64,000 nt of DNA from Auxenochlorella pyrenoidosa (GCA_001430745.1 KQ481950.1:1182438-1246437), one strand, 5' to 3'; shown: positions 37,301 to 46,346, counted from the first letter of the stretch. Notes: generated by a model from the letters alone, not told the origin. Numbers and translations are program-made.

Positions 37301-40300
37301 TGCGCCCTTGCTACCTGCCGCGCCAACGGCGCCACAAGAAATGAGCGGGTGGGCGGCGGGGAGCACCCAGAAGCGCGCGCACTGCACGGCAGCAGCCGCC
37401 AGAAAGGCGCCGGCCGGCCCCGGCAGCGCGAATCTGCTGGCGCTGCCGAGCTGCTTGCCCAGCAGCGCGTGGGCATTTGTGCCCTGGAAGGCAAAGGAGC
37501 TGACACCGCCGAGCAACAGGTCGCCGGCAGGGGCCGCGGATGCTGCAGCGCCGAGCTGGCGGGGGGCGGCCATGCGGTGGGCCGGCCCATGCTGGGAGGC
37601 AACGCCCACTGCAGGGGGGGCAGGGCGAGGATGGGAGTGCTGGACCGCCAATGCTCTCTCTGCGCGCGTGCGCATGGCTGGCACAGCAGGCAGGCACGCA
37701 GCGAGCTTCATAGCGCACCCTGCCAGCAAAGCAATGATTCAAGCCCAGCCCCATGCGCCCCATGTGCCCCATGTGCCCAGCCCCACCCGCGCTAGCCACG
37801 TAGGGGTTGAGGCCGGCCAGGTGCAGCAGCGGGTCTGCGGCCTGGTGGCCCAGGACCAGCGCCAGCATGGCGGTGCCCACCACGCCCGCAGCGGGCTCAG
37901 CGTGACCCATGAAGGACTTGGCGGCGGTGAGGTGCAGGGGCGCGGCGCGGGGCAGGCCCGCGCGGAGCAGCACCGCCGCGGCGGCCCCCACCTCGATGGG
38001 GTCGCCCAGGGGGGTGCCTGCCAGGAAAGAACATGGTGGAGGGAGAGGCAAGGGGCGGCTTCGACGCGTGGCATCCTGAGATTGCACAGGCACTGGCATG
38101 CGTCATGGACACGTATCCTTCACAAAGTGTAGCACCTGCATTCCTCAGTGCACGCCCGGGCTGCCCGCCCCCAGGCCCCAGCCCACCTGTGCCGTGCATC
38201 TGCAGGTGCGCCACCTGCCACGCCCCCAGCTCCCCCGCCCGCAGCGCCGCATGCACCGCCTCCTGCTGGCTGGGGCCGTTGGGCGCGGTCAGGCTGCTGC
38301 TGCGGCCGTCCTGGTTGACGGCCGTGCCCGCCAACAGCAGCAGGGACTGGGCAGTGGGGTCGGAGGTGGGGCCGAGGAGGGCCAGCATGACGGCTCCCAC
38401 CGCCTCGGCGCGCACATAGCCATCTGCACATTGCGGGGCACAGGGTCAGGATGTCTTGATTGTTGCACTGGGATGCAAGCGTGCATGCACTGTCGGGGCC
38501 GCCAGCTTTGTGAAGCGGCCAGACGTGGACACCCAAGCAGCTCCGACCAGCCCTGCCGGGTTGGCATCCCGCCGCTGCCGCACCTGCCCCCGAGTCGAGC
38601 GCCCTGCAGCGCCCGACCTCGGACAGCATGCCGGCGCGCAGGCAGGCGCGCGTCCAGGAGTGCACCAGCGTGAGGTTGACGCCCACGCTGGCGGCCGCCT
38701 CGCACTCGCCGCGCTCCAGGCCCTGGCGGGGGGGAGAGCAGCAGGGGACGGCCAGTGGCCGTTTGCACGGGGCCTTGACAATCACCCACTTCCCTTTCAT
38801 GCCAAGAATATTTCTGGTGGCGTGTGGTATCATGCAGCGCGCATTCTTTGCACTGCACCAGCAGGGGGGCTTGCCTTGGCTGCCAGGTGGGTGGTGACCA
38901 GGGAGGAGGAGCAGGCGGTGTCCACCGTCATGGCGGGGCCCTTGAGCCCAAAGGTGTACGACAGGCGGCCTGCAGGCGGGGTGCCCTGTCAGTGCTGAGC
39001 AAACTGCATAGATTTCGGACATTTTCCGCAAGCAGGTCAGGCAGGCTGCAGTGCAGCGAGAAAGCACGCAGGCAGCTGCAGACAACGGGGGGAGAGACCT
39101 GGAGAGCAGGACACTGTCAGCTGCGGCAGGGCACACACAGGGCCCGCCCGCTCACCCGAGGCCACGCTGAGGTGCGCCCCCGTGGCGTAGTAGGTGTTGA
39201 GCGCGGCCCCCGCCTCCAGGCTGATGCGCGCATACTCCAGCTGGGACACGCCCACAAACACGCCGGTAGCGCGGCTGGGGGCACGGCCCGCCAGGTGCGC
39301 GCTGTAGGCCTCTGCAGCGGGGGAGGCACAGAGTACGGCACAGCATGCGCTGCCTTACGGCAGCGGCTAGGGGGCGGTATGGTCCGGGCTGCGCACAATT
39401 TACCTCACGGGTTCACCATGCCCACTGCTAGACTGGGCATCCCAGGGCTTGGAACGCAGGGAGGCTGCGGCTGGCTGCGCAGCGTGGCCCACCCGAGAAG
39501 CCCTGCATGACCAGCCGCTGTTGGGGGTCCATGAGCAGCGCCTCGGCGGGGGAGACGCCCAGCGCGGCGGGGTCGAACAGCTCCGCCCCCGCCAGGAAGG
39601 ACCCAAACTGCTGGTTCAGCTCTGCGGGAGTGAGGGGGGGCGCTCTCAGAGTGTGGCCAGGAGCGCATTCATTGATTCGCATGGTTCGGCCATCCAGCTT
39701 CGCAGCAGACAAACGCATCCAACTGGAGCTGCATCGGCCAGCTACGCAGGCAGCCACACGCGCCAGCACTGCATGAAAGGGCAAAGGGCAACATAGAAAG
39801 TCCCTCAGAACTGCTGGTGCCCCACCTGCCGGCGCATCCGCTGGTGCCAACTCCACGTCCCAGCGCTCCAGGGGAACCGGGGTGATGCGATCGTTGCCGG
39901 TCGCTGCAGAGAAGCCCAGCTGGCCGCCAGGAACATCATGAGAGGAGGCGGTGATGCCGCAGACGGCCCGGGCTGGGGCCACAGTGGCGGAGGCAGCCAT
40001 CGCGGCGGCCTGAGGCGCGGCAGCCAGCGCGGCTGCAGGGGCGGCCGCGGCTGCGGCGGCCTGCAACAGGCCTTCGTCGATCAGGTAGGCTGCGATCTCC
40101 GCAGCTGCAGAGGGAAGCGGGCAAACAGAGAGGGACACTGAACAGTTGCCCAGGCCGCCATGCTTTTCCTGCAGTCAGCACTTCAAAGTTCATGCAACTG
40201 CCAGCAGCACCACCCACATCCTGGCACAGAAGCATCCCTGCTCCCCACAGAGCCCCGCGATTGCCAAGCAGCCTCCTCCACACCTGTTGGATAGTCAAAC

Positions 40301-43300
40301 ACCAGAGTCCCCGGCAGCTCGCTGCCAACTGCCTCTTCCAACCGTTGAGTCAGCTGGACCGCCAGGGTGGAGGTCAGCCCCGCCGACATGAGAGGGGTGT
40401 CGGCGGTCACGTCGGCAGCCGCCGAGCCGCCCATCAGGTCGCCCACCTGCCGCAGCACCAGCTGCACAGCCGCCGCCTGCGCATGCCCCTCGCCCATGAC
40501 AGCGGGGGGTGCAGCAGCCCGAGGAGCGGTGGCAGCTGCCCAAGGCGCAGTGCTGCTGGCTGCCGAACCCAAAGGTGCAGGCATGGCTGAAGGGGTGGGG
40601 GTCGCAGCGCGCCCAGCGGGACCTGCCAGCTCAGCCGCCAGGTAGGCAGCCATCTTGCTGATGGTGGGATAGTCAAACACCAGTGTGCCCGGCAGCTCCC
40701 TGCCCAGGCTCTCCTCCAGCCGCTGAGTGAGCTGGACCGCCAGGGTGGAGGTCAGCCCCGCCGACATCAGCGGCTCGTCGCCGCCCACAGCGCGCGCAGA
40801 CGGGTCGCCCAGCAGCGCGCCCAGCGCAGCGACAATCATGCTCCTCACCGCCGCCTCGTTTGCTGCCGGCTGGGCCGCGCTGACAGGAGCGGCTGCAACT
40901 GTCGGTGCAGCGGTGTGGGCAGGGGCAGCCTGCGCGGCTGCCTGCGCTGCCGCCACAGCTGCTGCCGCGGCGGCGGCCTCCTCAGCCGGCACAGGCGCAT
41001 GCAGCACGCCGGCAAAGGGCGGCAGCATCTCGCGGGCCGCCGCCAGCGCCAGGTGCAGCTGGCCGCCGTCGGCGTGCGCCAGAGCCGCGGCGGCGGTGCA
41101 GGCCGCTGGCTCAACATGGAGCACCAGCAGGCGGGCGCCGCCTGTGGACAGGCCGCCCAGGGCAGCCAGCTGGTCGGTGGAGGGCTTCTCCAGGCAGACC
41201 ACCGCCAAGTTCCGCAGGCCCTTGCCGCCCACCGCAGCCTCCACCTGCATGGGCCGCGCAAGTGGGGAGCAAGCTTGGAGAGGGGCAGCCGATGGCCACA
41301 TGGGCGAGCAGGGGATGTCGCGCACAGCTCCAGGGGGGCTAAAACCATCCTAGCGACAACGCCAGAGCGAGCGCATGCTTCCCGCCAGGACAAGCATGCA
41401 GGCAGGGCCTGCCCAGCAAACAGGGGAGGCATGGGCCATCACCAGCCTTGCCAGCGCTTGCCTGGGACGCCAGCCTGTCGGCCCGGTCCACAGCCAGCAG
41501 GTAGGTCAGCTCAGGCAGCAGCTCCCTGCCCCACCCCTCCCCCAGGCCGTCGTCCAGGGCCTGGCAGGCAATGCCGCCCCCACAGGCAGCCGCCAGCACG
41601 GCCGCTGCCTCTGCCAGGCTGGCAGCCGGGCCGGCAGTGACACCGGCAGTGATGGCGGGGCCGCCAGCGATGACGCCGGCGTCGGTGCCAGAGGCGCTGG
41701 CAGCGGCACCAGCGCCGGCGCCGCTGCCAAACATGCGGCGCAGCTCTGTCTTGAGGATCTTGCCCGAGCCGGTGGTGGGCATCCTGGGCAGCAGGTGCAG
41801 CGCGAAGGGCACCTTGTAGTGGGCCAGCCGGGCGGCGCACCAGTCAACCAGGTCGCGCGAGGTCACGGCCTGCAGGCGAGGAGGAGGGGCTGGCAGGTGG
41901 GCGCGCACACCCGGCATGGTCTTTCCAAAGCAATGCTGACAGCCGTGTAGTTGCGGTTGGCACAAGCGGAAGCAACGTTAGGCCTCCCAGCCATGCCTAA
42001 CAGCATGGCTGCCCAGAGCTTGCTTGCCTGTGCCTCGGGGCGCAGCGTCACCGCGGCGCCCACCAGCTCCCCCATCACCCGGCTGGGCAGCCCAAACACA
42101 GCGGCCTGGTGCACGGCTGGGTGCTGGTATAGCACAGCCTCCACCTCGGTGGCTGCGGAGCGAGGGGCGGGGTGCAAGTGCCGCAGGAAGTTCTGGCCAG
42201 GACACGTGCACGGCGCGCAGAGCCTGGCTTTGGCGGCGCAGCTGTCCCCCCTGGTGTGCCGCAGGCTGGGCGGGCAAGGCGCACCTGTCCCAGTCCCTCA
42301 CACTGCCCCTCCCTGACACTGCCCAGCCCCCGGCTTGCACTGTGCCTACCCCCCCAACCGGCTGCCTGCCCGTGCCCTCCCTGCCCCCCTCTGCCGCTCA
42401 CTGTACACATTCTCCCCGCCCACGAGCAGCATGTCCTTCTTGCGGTCCACCACACGGATGTAGCCGGAAGGGGAGGCGGTGGCCAGGTCGCCCGTCCTGC
42501 AAGCAGGTCAAGGCAGAGCACGGGAGTTGAAACGTGAGGGAGGGGTGTTCCATAGCTTGCTCAAGCTGCTGGCAAGTCAAGCCGGCGGCCGGGCATGGGG
42601 GCAGCAGGCCCAGGGCAATATGGCACGGCTCTGCCTCACTTGAACCAGCCGCCAGGGGCAAAGGCGTCGGCGGTTGCCTCTGGCAGGCCCCAGTAGCCGT
42701 CAAACACGGTGGGGCCGCGCACCCACACCTCCCCAACCTGCGGCGAGGGCTCACACGAGGCAAGTCAGTGCAATAAGGGTCTGGTGTGCTGGAAACCTGC
42801 CCGCACAGCACCGAGGCGTGCTGACGACGCTGCCCCTCCACACGCCCTGCTGCACAGGCGCTGAGCGGCGGCGGCGCGCGGCAGCCCTTGCCTGCTGGCC
42901 GTCCTTGGCCACATTGCCGCCCAGCTCGTCCACCACCCGCACTTCCATCAGCTCAAAGGGGCGCCCGCTGCTGGTCACCAGCTCCAGCTGCTCCTCGACT
43001 GCCGGGGCGGGGCAAGGGGTGGGGGAAGGGAGGGGGCAGGGCGTACGGTGATGAGGCGGGGCTGATGCAGCCAGGGTACAACGCGGCAGAGAGGATCGAA
43101 GGGGGGCATGTGAGCTGGCTGAGCTGTGCATGGCACGCGCTGCCCTGAGGGAGCTTGGCGTGGCGTACCGCCGACGTCTCCCTGCCCACCCGGCATGCCG
43201 GCCCTGTCGCGGGGCAGGATGCTGATGGAGATCTTGCCACAGCACTCGGTCATGCCGTAGGAGAGGAAGAACTCGCAGCCAAACAGCGCGATGGCCCGCA

Positions 43301-45268
43301 CCACCACTGCGGGGCACCAGGCACGCCAGGCAGGCCATGGTGAGGGTCAAGCTGGGGGCTGGTGCCCCACGCACATGCAGAGGCTGCAGTGCCCAGCAGC
43401 GGCACTCTCATGTTGTCCCAAGCAGGCGGCACATCCCTCAGGGCGGCCCCCCCCCGCAGCCGCCCACCTGCGGGGCTCTGCGGGCTGCCGCCGCAGGAGA
43501 GGACGCGCAGGGAGGTGAGGTCCAGCAGGTCTGCCAGCGGGTTGTTCACCAGCATGGCCACCATGGTGGAGGCGACGTTGGAGGCGGTCACGCGCTCCCG
43601 CTCTGCGCAGGTGAGGCAGGGGGGGGAGGGGGGCTCCTTGGGGCAGTTGCGGCCCCGGGGGGTGGGCACGACAGCGCATACAGGCAAAGAAACGGGGGCA
43701 GGTGGACGGGAGGCATGCGACTGGTGTTGGTGATGGAATTCGGGCAGGCATGGGCATGCCTGCCCGAATTCAATCATGCACGTTTGATGCGCCGCCTGCG
43801 GGCAGTGCCCCCTGCAGCACCCGCCCGCTCACCAACTGCCAGCAGCACCTCTGCGGGGCTGAAGACGGGCAGCGTGACGTGGCGCCCCCCCACCAGCGTG
43901 ATTGCGTACACCGCAAACACGTCCACCAGGTGGAACATGGGGGCAAAGTGGCCCCACACGTCGTGCCTGCTGAGGTTCATCTCTGCGCAGCGCGGGCCAT
44001 GGCAAGTGGCGCCTTGTTAGGGGGGCGGCAGGGCAGCGCAGGCTTGCAGACGGTCGCGCTCAGCGGGCAGGCACATGGCAGGGCAGGCAGGCGGGCTGGC
44101 AGCCAAAACTGCGACGCATGCAAGCACAGAGAGTGGGCAGGCAGGCAGGCAGGCGGGACGTACGCATGCCCGCGGCCCGGGGCCCCGCCTCACCCTTGAT
44201 GGTGCCCACCGCGTGGTGCACCACCACCCTGTGGCTCAGCACCACCCCCTTGGGCTTCCCGGTGGTGCCAGAGGTGTAGTACATGTGCAGCCCATCCTCC
44301 TCGGACCCCTCTGCCAGCACCTCGGCACACAGGCCGGCAGGCAGGGTGCCAGCCGTGGAGGGCTGGGCAGCGGTGGTGAGGAAGGCCTCATACTCGAGGG
44401 ACTGCAGAGGCAGAGGCGAGACAGAGACAGGGGCGCGGTGAGCAGAGGGGCGCAGGCTGGGTGGGGAAAGAGGCCTGCAGCATGAGAGAAGGTGGCCTGG
44501 AGGCGAGAAGATGGCCAGTCATTTTGCTGCGCAGGGCACCCCAGCGGAAGTGGGCATGCACACCAGCAACAATGCAGGCGCATCACTGCTGTGCAAGGTA
44601 TGCTTTGCAGCGTGAAAAACGATTGCCCTGCACCGCACCCGCAGCCCATCGCCTGCCGGCAGTGCCTCGCCGCTGTCCGCCACACGCATCCACACCACAG
44701 CCTCCGGCAGCACCGCGGCATGGGCAGCGCTCCCTGCCTCCGCTGCCGGTCCACCCTCTGCCATGCCCTGGCTGCCGCGTGCACCGGCATCGCTGCCACG
44801 CTGCAGCTGCGTGTGTGCGGCCAGCAGTGCGGGCGCGCAGTGCGCGTCGGCAAACACGAGCCGCGGCTGCGAGTCGGCCAGAATGTATGCCAGCTCTGGC
44901 GCTGCCAGGTGGATGTTCAGGTTGACCACCACCGCGTGGATTGCAGCTGCCGCATAGTGCAGCTCAATCACGTGGGCGGAGTTGCGGGAGAGCACGCCCA
45001 CGCGGTCGCCGCGGCGCACGCCCGCCGCACGCAGCGCTGCCGCCAGCGCCGCGGCGCGGCCAAACAGCTGCCCGTATGTCAGCTGTCGGCCGGGCCGCTC
45101 GGGCGTTACGCCCCCCGCGCAGTCCACCACTGCCAACGTGTCGGCATGGTGGATGGCTGCCAGCTCCAGCAGCTGCCAGACGTCCTGCTGCGCCCGTGGC
45201 GCCTCACACACAGTGGCCGGCCCACCGCTGGAGGCGCCGCTGCTGCCAGGCTCCCGAGCACCCGCCAT
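1..45268 (-). CDS. Giant modular type I polyketide synthase, AT-less (3' end outside window)
   Basis: This gene builds a polyketide by successive condensations on a loading module plus modules. Read on the minus strand from the ATG at 45268-45266, the order is AMP-ligase, linker, ACP, ACP, then six full modules and the start of a seventh KS. It is one gene because the exons that carry ACP C-termini run without a stop into the next KS N-terminus (for example 14002-13238, 7661-5652 and 2142-1015). Dozens of short introns interrupt it. By eye it encodes roughly ten thousand residues or more in this window. All seven KS copies keep the active-site Cys. All six KR keep Ser, Tyr and Asn ([14 protein letters not shown] type). 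No AT signature follows any of the six complete KS domains. Related giant PKSs are known in chlorophytes, including the Chlamydomonas PKS1 linked to zygospore maturation. Product, chain release and the partner AT are not visible here. Confidence 0.93.
1495..5940 (-). other. PKS module 6: KS-(degenerate DH)-KR-ACP (hydroxyl-forming)
   Basis: KS6 (5940-4030) has Cys 5065-5063 after a phase-1 intron in [16 protein letters not shown] and [12 protein letters not shown]. The following region (about 3990-3140) lies where DH sits but lacks its catalytic residues. KR6 (2660-1800) has [19 protein letters not shown], the [12 protein letters not shown] loop and NYSAAN. ACP6 has Ser 1620-1618 in [15 protein letters not shown]. 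No ER is present. The expected outcome is a beta-hydroxy unit. The exon 2142-1015 links KR6, ACP6 and the next KS start in one frame. Confidence 0.85.
3140..3990 (-). other. Degenerate dehydratase domain of module 6
   Basis: In the five other DH domains the first motif is H-x3-G-x4-P after a short LAxxWD-like strand. Here the equivalent strand is RLALFAAS, followed by [18 protein letters not shown], with no His, no spaced Gly and no Pro. The second motif, D-x3-H/Q elsewhere, reads VETTLQ with Glu in place of Asp. The surrounding fold (upstream WLLAPQ strand, downstream MLYSIGWE pseudo-KR start) is kept, so this is an inactivated DH rather than a deletion. Confidence 0.75.
5840..13470 (-). other. 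PKS module 5: KS-DH-ER-KR-ACP-ACP-ACP (fully reducing, triple carrier)
   Basis: KS5 (13470-11060) has its Cys at 12516-12514 just after a phase-1 intron, with [16 protein letters not shown] and KSWVGHSG split over introns. DH5 (11000-10170) has [10 protein letters not shown] and LDACLQ. ER5 (9590-8310) has [15 protein letters not shown]; its AVGINFR exon ends at a normal GT donor. KR5 (8280-7370) has [20 protein letters not shown] and NYSAAN. Three ACPs follow with Ser codons 7100-7098, 6671-6669 and 6254-6252, spaced about 420 bp. All read [15 protein letters not shown] in one long uninterrupted exon. The linkers between them are rich in Arg, Lys and Ser. The expected unit is saturated, with three carriers probably raising throughput. 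Confidence 0.88.
6120..7230 (-). repeat. Tandem ACP repeat, three near-identical copies
   Basis: Three ACP-coding units lie in direct array (about 7230-6990, 6800-6550, 6370-6120). The outer two are identical at DNA level over roughly 170 bp around the Ser site, from the GCCATTGTGGGG at the domain end to ACCTGGGCCA at its start. The middle copy differs at about a dozen scattered positions. Encoded cores are the same in all three. The array lies inside one open frame without introns. Confidence 0.85.
13400..20100 (-). other. PKS module 4: KS-DH-ER-KR-ACP (fully reducing)
   Basis: KS4 (20100-18445) has the Cys in ACSSALV (19236-19234), with a phase-1 intron splitting the DTA/C motif, plus [11 protein letters not shown] and [14 protein letters not shown]4 (18390-17510) has [10 protein letters not shown] and LDCCLQ. 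ER4 (16850-15490) has [15 protein letters not shown] and ends in the [10 protein letters not shown] segment; its first exon ends AVGINFR at a GC donor (16744-16743). KR4 (15300-14270) has [20 protein letters not shown] and NYSAAN. ACP4 has Ser 13919-13917, is split by an intron after GLDSLGS, and resumes VELRNALE near 13752. The same exon continues into the next KS (PLERWDVE). The expected unit is saturated. Confidence 0.87.
20200..25800 (-). other. PKS module 3: KS-DH-KR-ACP-ACP (enoyl-forming)
   Basis: KS3 (25800-23590) opens with VPLERWDL. Its active site reads DTVCSSS rather than DTACSSS (Cys 24966-24964). The exon then ends in SSLV at a GC donor (24946-24945) and resumes [23 protein letters not shown] and [12 protein letters not shown] are present across further introns. 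DH3 (23540-22700) has [10 protein letters not shown] and LDACLH. KR3 (22130-21290) has [19 protein letters not shown] and NYSAAN. The ACP Ser codons are 20997-20995 and 20691-20689; the second ACP is split by an intron after GLDSLSS and continues VEFRNSLE near 20520. There is no ER. The expected unit carries a double bond. Confidence 0.87.
25870..31325 (-). other. PKS module 2: KS-DH-KR-ACP-ACP (enoyl-forming)
   Basis: KS2 (31325-29040) opens with IPLERWDLD, has DTACSSSLV (Cys 30569-30567), [10 protein letters not shown] and [14 protein letters not shown]2 (about 28960-28060) has [10 protein letters not shown] and VDASFH, so both catalytic residues are present. A pseudo-KR segment opens with [10 protein letters not shown]2 (27520-26690) has [20 protein letters not shown] and NYSAAN. 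No ER lies between DH and KR. Two ACPs follow, with Ser codons at 26492-26490 and 26198-26196, both [15 protein letters not shown]. Their linker is short and Ala-rich. The expected product unit is an alpha,beta-double bond. Confidence 0.87.
31690..39960 (-). other. PKS module 1: KS-DH-ER-KR-ACP (fully reducing)
   Basis: KS1 (about 39960-37450) opens with PLERWDVE, has the active-site Cys at 38913-38911 in DTACSSS, then [15 protein letters not shown] and [14 protein letters not shown]1 (about 37370-36620) has [10 protein letters not shown] (His codon 37237-37235) and MDACLH. A pseudo-KR half starting FVYEVAWQ precedes ER1 (about 35790-34080), which has the NADPH motif [17 protein letters not shown]1 (34030-32740) has [19 protein letters not shown] and NYAAAN (Tyr near 33152). 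ACP1 (about 32630-31690) has GLDSL (Ser 32348-32346). The ACP is split by an intron holding the assembly gap: the upstream exon ends KLGMQ with a GC donor and the downstream exon opens [10 protein letters not shown], so the protein is probably intact. The expected outcome is a saturated two-carbon unit. Confidence 0.87.
31925..32285. other. Assembly gap (run of N)
   Basis: This is 361 undetermined bases, flanked on the left by a C-rich run (CCCCGCCCCCCCC) and on the right by CCCCCTTGCCTGC. It lies inside an intron of the module 1 ACP: the minus-strand exon on the right ends KLGMQ at 32295, and the next coding exon begins near 31734 with [10 protein letters not shown]. The gap length may be nominal. 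Confidence 0.97.
40070..40865 (-). other. Tandem loading ACPs with GLTS phosphopantetheine sites
   Basis: Two acyl carrier domains follow the ligase. Both have the carrier frame [20 protein letters not shown] followed by [11 protein letters not shown]. The phosphopantetheine Ser codons lie at 40749-40747 and 40371-40369. The usual Asp before the Ser (GLDSL in every extension-module ACP here) is Thr in both. The second ACP is split by an intron after DYPT and resumes with AAEIAAYLI near 40108. They presumably hold the starter acyl group for the first KS. The shared Thr variant suggests one copied the other. Confidence 0.87.
40870..41729 (-). other. Unassigned region between ligase and loading ACPs
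   Basis: About 250 residues separate the ligase C-terminus from the first ACP. The start is Ala/Gly-rich. The middle (from [15 protein letters not shown] to [15 protein letters not shown]) looks folded, with alternating hydrophobic strands such as [11 protein letters not shown] and [11 protein letters not shown] poly-Ala linker leads to the ACP. A GC-AG intron lies inside it (exon ends at 41462 with CCCAG, next exon opens near 41247 with VEAAVGGKG). I do not recognise the fold. It could be a structural docking domain, a worn-down catalytic domain, or simply an extended linker. Confidence 0.5.
43736..43771. repeat. Perfect 16-bp inverted repeat with 4-base loop
   Basis: The arms GAATTCGGGCAGGCAT and ATGCCTGCCCGAATTC flank GGGC. 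The element lies in an intron of the PKS loading ligase, between the exon ending LLAV (43833) and the exon opening ERERVTAS (about 43605). It would fold into a strong hairpin in either strand. Both ends carry an EcoRI site. It may be a small mobile-element relic, a folded intron element or a cloning/assembly artefact. Confidence 0.75.
44133..44156 (+). repeat. Short GGCA tetranucleotide repeat in PKS intron
   Basis: Four to five units of GGCA lie in the ligase intron upstream of the P-loop exon's donor. It is a simple repeat with no visible coding consequence. Confidence 0.6.
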
Positions 45269-46346
45269 GCCTGCGGACGGTCAGGACCGACGATCGCAAT
45301 CCACGAAACGGCAAGGCGGATGTGCCAGTGGCCCAGAGACGCCGGGCGGGAAGAGCCCACTCGTTGTCTTGGACTCCCTGCGCTCCCTGCGCGCTTCGGG
45401 GGCTCGTCTGCGCTGCTCGCTACTAACACTTTCTGTTATCCGGACTGCTGTTGATCGCCCCAAGCCGTCCTATAGGCGGGCTGTAACACCCGCGTTGCTG
45501 TGGCCCGCCTGGAGTAGCCGGAGCTTTGTATCCTCGCTACCTACAGGCCTAGATCCAATTGAACTCGTGATCCAGGCTCCAAGCTCTCGGACACGAGAAC
45601 CCTGGCGCCTTGCACATGCGCCGCCAGCTGAGTCGGATGGGAACACGGCCGGCCGGATGGGAGGATTGATCAGTGATTTGAGAGCAGACATCATGCATTC
45701 GTATTGCAACGGCCTGCTCTGCAAGAACAGTGCCAAATAGGCTGCGCGCAGGAACTGAGCGCTGCCCGCATCACGGGAGAGGCCCAGGGGTGCTGGTGGC
45801 ATTTTTGGTGGATGCGGGATGCAAGACAGAGTTTTGCCCGCCAGTTGTACCTTGTAAGGCCAATGCTTCTCTTGATGGACGTAAGTTTGACTCCTTAATA
45901 ACACTAAAATGCTGAAGCCAGGCAGCGACTGAAGGTCAAACACCCAGCGTCAGCGCTTCAACTGGGACACTGGTCGGCAGGAAAACCCATGCGGGCGCAA
46001 TTGCTGTTGAGCTGCAAGGTAGGATGCTGGGAAGCATGCAGAAACACATGTGCGCGCTGTTAGGATGTTTTGAGGTGCGCAGGGCACCTTGCTGCACATC
46101 ACATGGTGTGCCGGCACGACCTGATGGCCACGCCCGCTGCCCGCCTGGCGGACTGCTGCAGATGGCCCCAAACGACTGGCCAGCGCTCCGACAGCCCGAT
46201 CGTCTTTGCAGAGGTGGTCATCAGCTTTGGGTCGTGGCCAGCAGCGCGCTCTGGGCCAGAGGCCGCCTCCCCTTTCACACCTAGCGGTCCTCGCCTGCTC
46301 GTGGCTTTCGAAAACAACTTGGTACTGTCATCGGGAGCGCTTAGGC
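45269..46346. promoter_or_regulatory. Divergent intergenic region, PKS and complex I subunit
   Basis: About 1.08 kb separates the PKS start codon (minus) from the start of the next gene (plus), so it must hold both promoters. GC falls relative to the coding blocks around 45800-46000. I see no convincing TATA box, known operator, tRNA or open frame with coding character. Confidence 0.5.

Larger units (their letters stand above)
41730..45268 (-). other. PKS loading domain: acyl-AMP/acyl-CoA ligase
   Basis: This domain activates a carboxylic acid with ATP and passes it to the adjacent ACPs as the starter unit. Adenylate-forming core motifs are spread over about ten exons: the P-loop [17 protein letters not shown] (about 44290-44235), [10 protein letters not shown] (about 43262-43232), [16 protein letters not shown] (about 42735-42690), GWFK then TGDLA across an intron (42650-42480), [15 protein letters not shown] (about 42450-42404), and the C-terminal [10 protein letters not shown] (about 41760-41732) holding the catalytic Lys. 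The set is complete, so the domain should be active. The overall look is of a plant or algal acyl-activating enzyme; whether it makes acyl-AMP only or acyl-CoA cannot be decided by eye. The substrate is unknown. The first exon runs 45268 to about 44640, and the second opens at 44401 in phase 0. Confidence 0.88.

Noticed and set aside
1..45268. Numerous plus-strand open frames rich in Ala, Arg, Ser and Trp across the PKS
   Set aside because: They are antisense shadows of the high-GC PKS exons; conserved catalytic motifs are found only on the minus strand.
1..45268. Bacterial contamination or recent horizontal transfer of the PKS as an intact cluster
   Set aside because: The gene is full of spliceosomal introns with the same style as the neighbouring SDH2 and LYR genes, including GC donors.
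45269..46346. tRNA, small RNA gene, CRISPR array or insertion sequence
   Set aside because: No cloverleaf, spaced direct repeats or terminal inverted repeats were found by eye here or in the other intergenic regions.
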